A stretch of 64,000 bases of DNA from Madurella fahalii. Taxonomy: Eukaryota > Ascomycota > Sordariomycetes > Sordariales. The stretch is taken from the NCBI GenBank assembly GCA_029876055.1, contig CM056874.1, positions 5,208,001 to 5,272,000 of the forward strand. Direction: 5' to 3'. The notes below the pieces were generated by a model. That model had not been told where the DNA came from. It worked only from the letters and a program-made list of their open reading frames with translations, and did no database searches. The translations under genes were made by a program, and so were the position numbers. Positions 11,468-23,434 of this stretch are shown piece by piece. Position 1 is the stretch's first letter; every line of letters begins with the position of its first letter.

Positions 11468-12848
11468 CCAGGGTTGTTGCGTTGCTCTTGAAAGTGTGTG
11501 CGTCCTGCCCTGCGAGGACTCGGCCCCGGAATGTATATACACAGGCAGGCGCCGGTTTATTCCACATACATATCTACGAAAGCACGGGAGAGGGGTTCCC
11601 ATCTCCCCTCTTGGGAAGATGCAGACATGGGCCTAGACGGCAAGCTAGACATGATCATGGTTATTGAGTGGGGCTGGATGGATTGCTCTCATCATCATTT
11701 GAGAATACCCATGGGATTTGCTCGGCTATTGGGCTTTCTTGGGAATGAGATGACGGGTAGCACTGGTCGATTAATGTAGTTGCGTTGCGCGATACCATGG
11801 ATCAGGATGGGTGGAGGAGGGGAGGGGGGCTTTGCTGAGATAGAGAAACATCGCTGCAGGCTCAGCTCTAGAGCGCTTTTACCTCTCTAGCGTACCCAAC
11901 TATGCACACATCACACCCTCAGGCGTTTGTTCTTGGGGCCACTATGGCTGGATGGGAATGAGGACCGTCAATTCTCCACAGCGAGTAATATATCTAAATA
12001 GACCTGGCTGAAGATGGCCATCAAGTCAGCACCCAGAGCACATGTAGCAGCGAGAGTTCAGATCCGGACTCTGAAGTTACCTACCTAGGCAGTTACGGAG
12101 ATATGGATGAATGGATGTGCATTCGCTACAATAGTCGGTTCCGCTATCTCGTCTCTCGATAACAAACATCCACACGTCATGCTATGCATGTCACGCCACC
12201 TTGCTTCATCCCACTCTCCCTAGCTCATGCCCTTTGCCGAAACCCGCCGACCTTCTGCGAGCCTGTCTAACAGAGAACAGGACAGGAATGATTAACCAGG
12301 ATAAAAGACACAAACACAACCCCCCCCCAACCCTCCCAAATAAGCTCACTAAGTGCCCAACTCTCTTTTTATTCACTCCCCCCTCCCACTGAAAGTCGTC
12401 AACCCACCATTTGGCCAAGTATCCTAACATAGCGTGGCCCGATCCCAAGTCCCAGCGGCGTCGCCCCGCCTCTCGCAGAACTTTGTTTGCCTCCATCGCC
12501 AATGCAATATACCGGGGTATGTACTCAGTAGTTTATCGATTCTCGCAGGGTAGAGAACAGAATAAACAAACAGGATAAAGAAATCAATAATCCCCACTCG
12601 CCATGTCTTTCCATTTACTTTGCGCCAGACCCATGCAAGCACTATATGATTCAATGGTCCAAGGACGGACAATCCCCGACGACACCCAACCAACCCATCA
12701 CCAGCCCGCCACGCTTGTAAAAATGAAAAAGAAAACAAAAAAAAAACAAAGAATATCAGGTAAAAAATAAAGACCTCTTGCTATCCATGGCTTCAGTAGT
12801 GATAGGGGTAAGCCCATCTCCAGAGACCGTACTAGAGGACCTCCCCTC
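11468..12848. other. Convergent intergenic region between sirtuin and CHD1
   Basis: This lies between two stop codons on opposite strands, so it should hold the 3' UTRs and terminators of both genes. It has homopolymer runs (C-run near 12320, A-run near 12735) and no frame resembling a known protein. Confidence 0.6.
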
Positions 12849-15800
12849 CTAGTAAGGACTGTGTCTCGCGGGTGGGCTACGACTGCTCTGCCATTGCGAG
12901 TGGCGGAGGGGAACCCCTCTATCAGCACCACTCCCACTCCCGCCCCCGCCCCCGCTGCCGCCGCCACCTGGCCTACGGTGACGGTAAAAGTTGAGACGGT
13001 CACCGTCTTCATAATAATTGCGACGCTTGGGTTCCTCCCGGCGCTCCTCCCTGCGCTCCTCGCGACGGTCATCTCGATATGGGTCTCGGGGCGCCCGCCG
13101 TTCCTCACGGTCGCTCGCAATCTCCCCGTCCTCCAAATCCGGATTCCTCGCCCGCCTCAGCTCGTTCGCCCTGTCCTCTTCCCGTTTAGCCCTGTCCTTT
13201 TCCAGGAGATCTCCAAACATCCGTTGCAGCCGCTTTCCCGACACCTTGACCTCGCCAATGGGCCAGATCGAGGACAGAAATTCCCTTGACGAGTGTTAGT
13301 AGAAGGCCCCGCCGGTGGGCAGAAGTTCACTTACCAGAACTGGGGTTCCAGGCTTTCAAGGTCGGTTGCGTTCTGCGCCCGCAGGCTTTTCAGAAAGTTT
13401 CCAAACGCGCGGATCTCCTCGCCCAAGATCTTGGCGCGTTCCTTTGCGGCAGGGACTCGCTCCTTGGAATACATGATGCGTTCCATGTTCGGCTTGAGAG
13501 GCCGCAGGACAGACCAGACCAGCTGTGCATTGTCAGAGTTGTCGATTTCGTCGTCGCGGAGCTTGGCGAGTTCGTGGAACCGCTCGACCGCCTTTTGCCT
13601 TTCCCGCTTGTATCGCTCCATGGTCTCCGGGTCCATCTTCGGCTTGTCCTTCTCCTTGGACTTCTTCTCGTGCTTCCCATCGGTATCCACGCGTCGGTGT
13701 TTGGAGTTGCGGTCGTCGTAATCATCGTTATACTTGCGCTTGTCTGGCCTGGGTGTGCCGCGATCATTTGCGTTGCTGTAAGACCGGTGATGGTCACGGT
13801 CACGGTGTTGGCTGGACTTCTTAGATGTGGGCGGAGCTGGAGAGGCCGAGACAGAGCTTGGGTCGCCACGGCGGGTGCCGTTTGTCAGGAGCTTCTTGCT
13901 GCGGTGGTGATTCTCTACCGCCTTCTTGGCGTTTGCATCATTAGAGTATTTGGCCAAGAGGACGGAAAGCAGGTACTCGGACCGCCGCACAAGGTGGACG
14001 GCGCCGGGGGACTGGATGCCCTTATCGTCGGCTTTCCGGCGCTCCTCCTTCTTATCCACCCTGTGCTCCTCCAGAAAGAACTTGTCCTGCATCTGAAGTT
14101 CAGGATCATCCCTGATCTGCGTCCAGGCGCCAAAGCCATACTTGTCGATGCCGACCAACAGCATGCCATCCTCTCTCGCCCCCCATTCGCAAGAGTACGC
14201 CGCGGATTTAGTGGCATCCGGTAGCCTGAACGTCAAAGGGTCGCCATGTTCACGAAGCACCCGGCGTAAGAGCTTCAGCTGAGGGGGCCGCTCGACGACG
14301 GTCTCGGCATTGACCTTCCGAACCTCGCCAAAGTCTACCAGGACAGCCTTCTTGTCCTTTTTTGCGAGCGGTTTGCCCGCCCTCTCCTCTTCTTCGCGGA
14401 GCCTCTCGTTGTTAGCGTCAACAGCTTGCTGACTCAGTGCGATCAGATCGTCGATGATCGACTTCAGGAAGTCCCGGTCTCGATCGCTCAGGCGAGCGTC
14501 CTGGACGACTTCTTCCTCGCGGTCGTCAAGAGAACCATAACGGAAGAAGGCGCGGATGAGATTCCGCGTCTCTTTTTCGTTGAGAGGGCGTCGAGGATCC
14601 GAGAGCAATGCCCGCTGCTCCTCCAGCTCTTCCTGCTCTTGCTTCTCCCGCTGCCTCTTCTTGGCGAGACGCTCAGCCCGATCGGTTTCGGTGTTCTTCT
14701 TGGAACCTTTCAAGGCAGCCTTGCGGGGAGCGTTCTCTTCCATGGCCTTGGCAAGATATTCATCATGCTTCTTCTTTTCCTCTTCGGCCTTGATGACGGC
14801 AAGCTGTTCAGCGGGGATGATCTGGTCCCAGTCAAGGGCCAAGTCGTCGACTTTCACATCTGTGACGTTCATCCAGTTATCCCAGTCGATACCGCCACTG
14901 CTGAGGTTCATCTTGTCGTCTACGTCAGTCTTTGTGACCTCAGCATTCTCGAGGATCGCGTCGATATCGAGTTGCTCCAGTTTCTCCTGGTTGCCCGATT
15001 GCTCAAACAGGTTCTGAGAACGCATCTTCAGGATCATGGAGATATCCTCGGCAGTCTTGGCCTCGTCGATCTTCAAGCCGCGCTCTCTGAACTGCTCGCG
15101 GAGGGCCTTACCCTCGTCCGTGACGCCGGCTTGGATAGTGAGATACTCGAGAAAGAGCTTGTTACGGGCACGCTTGACAACTTCCTCTTCAATCGTCTGC
15201 TTGGCAACCAGTCGATAGACGTTGACCGGCTTCTTTTGCCCAATCCGGTGAGCTCGTGCCATGGCTTGCAGATCTGCTTGCGGATTCCAGTCTGAGTCGT
15301 AGATGATGACGGTGTCGGCAGTCATCAGGTTGATGCCGAGACCGCCGGCTCTCGTTGACAGCAGAAAGCAGAAATCATCGCTGTCCTCGGCATTGAAGTG
15401 GTTGATTGCCATGCGCCGGGGCCCGGCGGGAATTGTGCCGTCAAGGCGCTGGAATTGATAGCCGCGAACCCGGAGATAGTCACCCAAGATATCAAGCATC
15501 TTGACCATTTGGCTGAAAATCAGGACGCGGTGACCGTCCTTCTTCAACTTTGCAAGGAGCTGGTCAAGAAGCATCATCTTGCCACTACTCGTAATGAGGC
15601 CCTTGATTTGATCTTCACGGCGGGTGCTACCGCCGAGGACCCGCTCTTCGGCGCCCTGAAACATGTATGGATGGTTGCTGACCTTCTTCAATTCCATCAT
15701 GATGTTGAGCAACGACTGCTTGTGCCCGTTGCTCGCGTCACTGAGGGCCGCGTAGTTGCGTGTAAGGATGTTCTTGTAATAATCCAGCTGGACATCGGAT

Positions 15801-18100
15801 AACTCGACACGGATAATCTTTTCGGTCTTGGGAGGCAGGTCGGACTCGACCGTCTCCTTAGTCCGACGCAGGATGTAGGGCGCGATAGCATCATGCAGGT
15901 CTCGAAGCTTTTCTTGCGTCTTCCGCCGCTTCGCCTCGTCTTGCTCCTCATCGACGACATCTTTGTTGTCCGCCGTCGACAGTAGCTCGAGATCCTCATC
16001 AATCAAGACCTTGCCAGGGTTGAGGAAATCCAAAAGAGCCGAGAGCTCGGCGAGATTATTTTGGATGGGCGTGCCGGTGATGAGGACCTTGCAAGGGACG
16101 CCGAAACTATTGAGCTTGAAGTACAGTTGCGACTCACGATTCTTCAGACGGTGAGCTTCATCAACCGCAAGCACCTGCCATTTGATGCCCTTGAGATGGT
16201 CTGCGTCGGCGAGGATGTAGTCGTATGACGTGACGAGGACATTGAACTTGGTCTTTTTGGGGTTGCCATCCACAAATAGTTCGTAGTCCCGGATGTTGGC
16301 CCGAGCCGCTTCAGGCCCTAGGTAAACAACATAGTTGATGTCAGGAGCCCAGTGATTAAAGGTATCGCACCACGCCGGAATGACACTGAGGGGGGCCACG
16401 ACGAGGAAGGGTCCCTCTTGGTCCCGTTCGTTGCGGAGCCAACTAAGGAACGAGACGGTCTGGACCGTCTTCCCAAGACCCATCTCGTCGGCCAGGATGA
16501 CATTGTTTCCGCGTGTCCAGTTGAGCGCGAGGAAATTAAGGCCCTTCATCTGGAATTCGCGGAGCTCACCCCCCTTGATATAGGACGGTTGTTTGTCCAT
16601 CAAGACCATCCTCGACCGTGTATCGAGGTTAGACTGCTTCCGATCCGACTGCCACGAGCGCGACGACCGGTCCAGGAACTGATCGATCTTGTCCTGGGCA
16701 TGGCTGCTGACCACCGAGGCAGCCTCCCAGGTGCACTCGTCGTACTGGAGACCTTTCCACTTGACAAAGTATTCGAGGCCATCATCCCCTTCTCGGACAG
16801 CGACGACACGCTCGACCTTTGTAAAGTCTTGTAGGGCTTCCTCTTCGCGTTCCCTATCCAGCGACCACTGCTCTCGCTGTTCAGGACTAACTTCATCACC
16901 CCCAAATTGCAAATCAAGCTCGTATTCGACAACCTTTTTATAGTAATTCTCGAGCCGGCGGAATCCGCGGAATCCGGCGACGGTCTCGGTGGTCTCCCAA
17001 GTGTTGTGGAGATGGGACTTGCCCTGCCATTTGATGAAGTACTCGAAGTCGTGCCGAGTAGCGTCGGGAGTGAGCTCTACGCCTTCCTTGACACGGTGAC
17101 GGAGGATTTTCTCAATGTAAGGGGAGTTGTCTTCAAAATCGGCCGCCCAGTAGTTGGGAGTGAGATCATCTTCACCCTCCTCTTCTTCCACCTCGCTTTC
17201 CTGGTAAGCGCCGACTGAAACCTGAGCGGCACGGCGGCTGGACCATCGCTTCTCAGCCAAAGCCAGCGCCGGTTGTAGCTCTTGTTGGCGTCGTGCTTTC
17301 TTCTGGAAGCTGCGGGCTTTTGCGCCGCCGTACGTATCGGAATCCGAATCGTCGACAGAGGTCTGGCGGGCGGGGGTCCCTCGCTTGGAGGCTACGGATT
17401 CAGGCGCAGGTTAGTTATCGCCAGCGACACGACACCTGATTATAAATGAGGCTCTACGTACTTGGCAGGGACCGCTCCAGGCGCCGGCGCTTGACCGCCT
17501 TTCGCGGCGCGGGAGTGGCATCTGACTCGGATGCCTCTTCTTCGTCATCCGACTCAATCTGGCCCACGATATCAGTTATACGGACTACGGGGTGCCAAAG
17601 ATGGCCAAGACTCACGATCTTCCGACGTTGTGTAGGACGCGACTATTTCCACAACTGTCAGCTGCCGGGTGCATCGACCGGGGAGGATATCATCATACGC
17701 TTCGTCTCAATCCATATAGCTCGGGATTCTCTCGCATAAATTCATCTTCTATTGCTTGAGCGGCCTTGCGCTTAGTGGCAGGCCGGGCCGAAGCTGACGC
17801 GGCGCGGTCACCATCGACATTGCTCTGTACAGAGGCTGGGCTGCCTGGCGCATCGAAGTCACCGTCATCTTCGGCGTCATTATCGCTAGAGTCGGACGAC
17901 GCCTCTTGAGCCAACTCGAGACCGTCGTCCGGCGAGCCGACGGCATCAGCCGAGTCGGGCGACGGGACACCGATCGCGGCAGGTTGCGTCTCAGACAGGT
18001 CGCTCTCGCTCCGGTTGTCGTTTGTCACGTGTGTATTATCTTCGTCAGCCGACGGGGACGCGTGTCCATTCACTGGACCGGGCTCCGGAGATGTTGACAT
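12849..18100 (-). CDS. chd1: Chromodomain helicase DNA-binding protein 1 (CHD1) chromatin remodeler
   Basis: This ATP-dependent nucleosome-spacing enzyme is associated with transcription elongation. Exons in transcript order are 18100-17699, 17642-17616 (27 nt), 17558-17462, 17391-13335 and 13284-12849; they total 1672 residues with consistent phases. The acidic N-terminus is followed by a short RPTQRRKI segment, tandem chromodomains (~262-325, ~361-415), the SNF2 ATPase with ADEMGLGKT (~477-485) and VDEAH (~585-589), and helicase C with DSDWNPQADLQAMARAHRIGQ. Then come the SANT-SLIDE-like region (CEWGAREDGMLLVGIDKYGFGAW) and a C-terminal CHCT/DUF4208 domain (DNAQLVWSVLRPLKPNMERI, SLEPQFWEFLSSIWPIGEVKV). 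The last exon codes an Arg/Glu-rich, Gly-rich tail. The last intron (13285-13334) uses GTAAGT, a CTAAC branch site and an AAG acceptor. The start is the Met in a GCCATGTC context; the frame is open a little further upstream. Confidence 0.96.
17616..17642 (-). other. 27-nt microexon (exon 2) of CHD1
   Basis: This nine-codon exon encodes SRPTQRRKI between a TAG acceptor and a GTGAGT donor, phase 0 on both sides. The basic segment is conserved after the LYGLRRS stretch in fungal CHD1, which is why I include it; skipping it would also keep the frame. Confidence 0.75.
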
Positions 18101-20023
18101 GGCGATCTTCTGACGGCGAGCTGCCTGCTGCAAGACGACAACGTCAGCAAGAAATGTCTCGCTTTGGAGGCTTCGCAAATGAGGGCTCGGGCAAGAGACT
18201 GCTCGGGCGATTCGAAATCAACATATGACGACGGGAAAACAGGCATATTCATGTTTCAATGATACTTGTCGCATCCCGGACGTGTACGTGATGGAGACGA
18301 GGCCAGAGCCAGGGCAGGTAGCGATTGCGGCCTCTAGCGACCGAAGACGCGGACTTAGTAGCGCGGATCGCATCCAGGCCATCGAGACGAGCCGATTCCA
18401 TCAAATTTCGAGTGTCGGACGGGGCCAGGAGGGTAGCGGGAGGGGCATCTTGATGGACATGTGCCAGGTTCGATGGGGATTTTGATGGACAAGACGCGGC
18501 AGGCTCCCGACGTGGCTGAGAGTGCAAGGGCCAGCCAAGTGCAGCACTTACAGGACATTAACAATGACCTCCAGGCAGCAGAAGTCGCTGAGACGTGCTT
18601 GGGGTCTGTCGTGACAAATGCCGGGGGGTGGGGTTGTGAAGGGTTGGAGACCCCAGTGTAGTTTAGTGATGATGGTGTAGCGGAAAATCGCAGTGGTGGT
18701 CGGAGGAGAAAGAATGGAAAATGGTGAATTAGGAGCCAGGCACCACAGTGGCCTGTGCTCAGCCGGGCCCCAGCCCCACCTGCGATCGGCGGATTGGCCC
18801 CAACTGCGCGTTGCGCTGAGGCTGACAGCTGGCTTCCCTGCAACTTTCATCTCTCAACTGCAGTCCAATACACCGCTTTGTAGGAATCTGTGTGTAACGA
18901 TGAATCAAAGAGCTCGTGATGTCTTTCGAATTTTTTTTTTCTTCTAACACAGCAGCATATGTGCTTTGTAGGGGACGCGAAGAGCGGACAAGTCACTACC
19001 TTCAAAGAGTCGACCGGAGCTCGCTCCCATCTTCCACTAGCCTCCACCTAGTCTTCCGACAACGCTGAGTTGGGTTTCTGAACACGCGAAAAACTTAGGC
19101 GCTGCGCGGACCGCGTCGTTGTCAAGCGCAACGCCGCCAGGCTATTTCCTCGACGCTCTTGCCGGTTCCCCTACTCGTGAGATTGTAAAGCCGTGGAACA
19201 AACACCTTCTTCCAGCTCTCGAAGCTCTCGAAGCTCTCGACTTGAGGAAACCGCAGCGGGCTACAGAGCGCTGGGACGTATACTTCGCCGTCACCATTTC
19301 TCTGCGGCCACCCGCCTCGGTGGTGACCATGTGAGGTGACTCGTGGTCCACAATCGCTTTGTTCTCGCCACCCGCAGTGACTCGGGCGACGAGCTGTGTA
19401 GATTCATACAGGACGAGGCAGATGGCTCCCCTTATCGTTGTTCGTTTTTTTTCCTTTTCTTTCTCTTTTACCCTTGTTCTCTTTCTTTTATTCCGTCTCT
19501 TTTAAAGGAAAGGGGAAATTTTATGGCTCCGACTCACAGCTAAAAGTAGTTGAGTTACGTTGGTCTTTCGATGTTTCGATCAGGTGTTCCAACCATCAGC
19601 GGTTGACCCTGACCATTTTTCTGCTTACAAGGTAAGCTGACCTACGGATACAGAGGCCGTGGGCCATTAGCCTATCAGTTGTGGCGCATTTTAGCTTACC
19701 GACCCAACTGTGGCAAGGGCGGGTCCTCGTTTTTTTTGCCCTGCCCCTCTCCTCCACAACCAGGAACAAGAGTAACATTTTCGCGGGACCTCGATTTTGA
19801 CCCACGTTGCCCCTCCTTTGGCCTCCGTTTTCTTTTGCCTGCTCCTACCGATCCTCTCGCGCACCGGCCCATGCTTTGTAGACATTGAGGGTGACAACAC
19901 TGTTCCCACCACCGTTCTTCTGTCGTTGACGCAACAGACGAACCATCATCGGTTCGGAAATATACCCCTGCTGCCACTGCTGCCCCGCGATCCAGTGCCT
20001 AGGTCACGTAAACGAACAGCGCC
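18101..20023. other. Divergent promoter region between CHD1 and RLI1
   Basis: Both genes read away from this 1.9-kb gap. It holds a pyrimidine-rich tract at 19437-19503 and short A- and T-runs (about 18929-18940). I found no coding sequence that resembles a known family. Confidence 0.6.
19437..19503 (+). promoter_or_regulatory. Pyrimidine-rich tract upstream of RLI1
   Basis: A nearly uninterrupted T/C tract of about 65 bp lies roughly 520 bp before the RLI1 start codon. CT-rich tracts near transcription starts are common in highly expressed fungal genes, but the link to RLI1 here is inferred from position only. Confidence 0.35.
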
Positions 20024-22583
20024 ATGGCGGACAAACTTACTCGGTAGGTCTGCTGGCTGTTGCCCCAAATGACTCCCTAGGCTGCGCGAGAAAGCATATG
20101 CTAACTCTTTTGCGACAGTGTTGCTATTGTGAATAGCGACAAGGTGCGTCAGACAGCTCGAATCCGCTTGCCCCGCTATCACTAGGAGACAACAAAGGAA
20201 GATTGACTCAGGCTGACGATGGATGCAAACAGTGCAAACCAAAGGTCCGCGCAGCCACCTGAGGGTCCGAGAAAATGTGCTGACAGGAATAGAAATGCCG
20301 TCAAGAGTGCAAGAAGTCGTGCCCTGTCGTACGGTCCGGCAAACTCTGTGTATGCATCATCCAGTTGTCGATTTGGGCAACAGTAGCTAATCATCTCCTA
20401 GATCGAGGTGTGTCCGGGACAACAACTCGCCTGCTCCGAGGACATGCGCGGCCTAACATCTATCGCGATAGGTGACGCCGGAATCTCGTATTGCCTTTAT
20501 CTCTGAACAGCTCTGCATCGGCTGCGGTATCTGCCCGAAGCGTTGCCCCTTCGGCGCCATCACCATCATCAACCTGCCGACGAACCTCGAGAGCCAGATC
20601 ACGCATCGCTATGCCGCAAACAGCTTCAAGCTTCACCGTCTGCCCATGCCGAGACCCGGAAACGTGTTGGGGCTCGTGGGAACAAACGGTATCGGCAAGA
20701 GCACGGCTCTCAAGATCCTCAGTGGCAAACTCAAGCCCAACCTGGGCAGATATGACAACCCGCCAGACTGGGAGGACGTCATCAAATACTTCCGTGGCTC
20801 CGAGTTGCAGAGTAAGGCGTGTCTCACCGGGTGCCAGCCAACGTTTGTTGACGCGACTGCTAGACTATTTCACCAAGCTGCTTGAGGACGATCTCAAGGC
20901 TGTTGTCAAGCCGCAGTATGTGGACCAGATCCCGAAAGCTATCCGCACACCAGATAAGAGCGTCCAGGCCCTGATTGAGAGCCGCCTGTCGTTGGACAAT
21001 TTGGATGAGGTGCTCGACACTCTCGGTAAGCGCTCTTGCCTTGCCGTACTCTCCGGCCTATCCGAAGCGAAGTACGTTAACATAGGTTAGAACTGCGCCA
21101 CATTTATGACCGTGATGTCAATCTCCTTTCTGGTGGTGAACTTCAGCGTTTCGCTATCGGCACTGTCTGCGTCCAGAAGGCCGATGTGTAAGTCGGCTGT
21201 GCAGTCTTCCACGGTTTACGGTGACGCTTACCATTAAATAGCTACATGTTCGACGAGCCGTCATCCTACCTCGATGTCAAGCAGAGATTGAGCGCTGCGC
21301 GTATCATTCGCTCGCTCCTGCGCCCCAACGACTACGTCATTGTCGTTGAGCACGATCTGTCTGTGCTTGACTATCTCTCCGACTACATTTGCGTTCTCTA
21401 CGGGCAGCCGGCAGTCTATGGTGTCGTCACTCTCCCTCATTCGGTCCGAGAAGGCATCAACATTTTCTTGGATGGCCACATTCCGACCGAGAATTTGCGC
21501 TTCCGCGAGGAAAGTTTGACTTTCCGTATCGCTGAAGGGACAGAGGATTTCGTCGCCGAGAAGTCTCGGGCCTTCCGCTACCCGGCAATGGAGAAGACGC
21601 TTGGGAACTTCAAGTTGAGCATTGATCCTGGCAGCTTTTCCGATTCTGAGATCATTGTTATGATGGGTGAGAACGGTACCGGCAAGGTGAGGCGTACTTG
21701 GCTGTCCTTTAGGATCCGCTCAGGAGGCTAACAGAAAAAGACTACTTTCTGCCGTCTCCTCGCGGGCGCGCTCAAGCCTGACGGGACCAAGAAGGTCCCC
21801 GAGATGAAGATCAGCATGAAGCCTCAGACGATTACGCCCAAATTTGAAGGCACCGTTCGGCAACTGTTTTTCAAGAAGATCAAGGCGGCGTTCCTCTCCC
21901 CTCAATTCCAGACGGATGTTGTCAAGCCCCTTAAGCTTGATGACTTCATTGACCAGGAAGTGAAAAATTTATCCGGTGGTGAACTTCAACGAGTACGCAA
22001 CCCCTCTCCATGTAACCGCCCAGAATGAGCTGATGCTAACCGTGGGTAGGTGGCCATTGTCCTGGCGCTTGGTCTCCCTGCCGACATCTATCTCATTGAT
22101 GAACCGTCTGCCTGTAAGCTGACATATCTCCATGATCGGCTTGATTATTGTGACGCAGCTTGCTGACGAAGATGTAGACCTGGACTCTGAACAGCGTATT
22201 GTGGCCAGCCGTGTCATCAAGCGCTTCATCATGCACGCCAAGAAGACTGCCTTCATCGTCGAACACGATTTCATCATGGCGACCTATCTTGCTGACCGGG
22301 TCATTGTCTTCGATGGCCAGCCGGGTATCAATGCCCATGCGAACAAGCCCGAGTCGCTTCTCACTGGCTGCAACACCTTCTTGAAGAACCTGGACGTTAC
22401 TTTCCGTCGTGACCCCACCAACTTCCGGCCACGTATCAACAAGCTGAACTCGCAGCTTGACCAGGAACAGAAGCTGAGCGGCAACTATGTAAGTCGCCTG
22501 GTACTCTATGTAGTGGTTTCTGACTGGTCCGTTGACGCTTCTGATTACAGTTCTTCCTGGAGGATACAGACAAGAGCTCTTGA
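20024..22583 (+). CDS. rli1: ABCE1/RLI1 ribosome-recycling ATPase with two Fe-S clusters
   Basis: This essential cytosolic ATPase splits ribosomes after termination and acts in ribosome export and initiation. I reconstruct 13 exons: 20024-20043, 20119-20143, 20233-20244, 20293-20349, 20402-20407, 20472-20811, 20864-21025, 21091-21187, 21242-21686, 21741-21992, 22050-22113, 22178-22488 and 22551-22583. They sum to 607 codons, close to the ~600-610 of the family, with all phases matching. The N-terminal ferredoxin-like domain has eight cysteines (CKPKKCRQECKKSC, KLC, CIGCGICPKRCPFG). NBD1 has GTNGIGKST, LSGGELQR and MFDEPSSYLD; NBD2 has GENGTGKTT, LSGGELQR and LIDEPSAYLD. The C-terminus is FFLEDTDKSS. 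Two coding exons are only 12 and 6 nt, yet both are needed to restore conserved cysteine and IE residues. At exon 10 two AG acceptors lie 6 nt apart; I used the downstream one because it keeps Walker A intact. Confidence 0.96.
20233..20244 (+). other. 12-nt microexon of RLI1 (C-K-P-K)
   Basis: TGCAAACCAAAG lies between acceptor AACAG and donor GTCCGC. It supplies the first cysteine of the first Fe-S cluster, so it is required to give the invariant CKPKKC segment when joined to AAATGCCG at 20293. Confidence 0.85.
20402..20407 (+). other. 6-nt microexon of RLI1 (I-E)
   Basis: ATCGAG lies between acceptor CTCCTAG and donor GTGTGT. Family proteins read KLCIEVTP. The upstream exon ends KLC and the downstream exon begins VTP, so only this hexamer supplies IE. 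Both flanking introns have usable branch-like sequences (GCTAATC; CCTAACATC). Confidence 0.8.
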
Positions 22584-23434
22584 AAAGGGCATCCCAAGAG
22601 ATGCACACAAGCATGATCGCCGCCCCTTCCATAACGATGCATCGGATTCTGGCGTTCTAGGCGTCCAAAAAGGCGGTAGCTGTAAAAGCCGGCCCGGCGG
22701 CGCCCGGGGTGGTCTCGATGTTGCATCGGAGGAAGGTGGCGTGTCCGAGGACGACGATCCGGACATTTAGCAGCGGCGGCGGCTGTCGATCCCCTGTTGC
22801 CTGGTCCTACCGAGTGAAGTTTCCCTAGGGGACATTGATCACCGTCCCCGTTATGTGGGTTGTAGGGGACGAAAACGAGGGATCTGGTCTCGGTAGATTG
22901 AGGGCCAATGGCCCAAGCTGGGTGGCGGCCGCCAGACCTTTGTTTCGCATGTAGTTCTGCGAAAGGGCCGAGGGAGGTGAACTTGAAGTTCTGCTCTAGA
23001 GTTACGGAAGGACTCTATATAGAAAGTCAACACGAAGTCGATCCCTTGATTCTTCTAGTTGATGCGGCATGTTGGATGTACTCCATATACGTGTGGGTTT
23101 GATTGACGTTTAATCGGACTCGCCTGACATGCTGATGGATAGCAAAGCCTTCACAGACATAATGAATCGTAGAGGCGGAAAGATAAGCTTTTATTACTAT
23201 TGCAGAATTTGTGGACGGGCTGTAAAACATCAACCAGCCTAAACGGCCTGCCTGACCGACAGATTCGGACATGAAGACTACGGGCGCGGCTGGTTGGCTG
23301 GCAGACCGACTGACTGACTGATAAACTGGTTAGGGGTGTGTGTGAATGGGCAACGTACGTGGGAAAAAAAAAGAGAAACAATCCGAAAAAACCAGCCACG
23401 ACAGTCATTTCTTTCCCTCACTGTCTCTCACCCT
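22584..23434. other. Convergent intergenic region between RLI1 and PRP40
   Basis: This should contain the 3' UTRs of both genes. A purine-rich stretch and an A-run lie near 23365-23395. I see no gene; small open frames here are stop-limited and unlike any family. Confidence 0.55.

Noticed and set aside
13286..15295. Plus-strand frames opposite CHD1
   Set aside because: Shadows of the CHD1 ATPase and CHCT exons.
20472..20900. Start of RLI1 at the GTG of exon 6
   Set aside because: Would remove the first Fe-S cluster; upstream exons supply the conserved N-terminus in frame.
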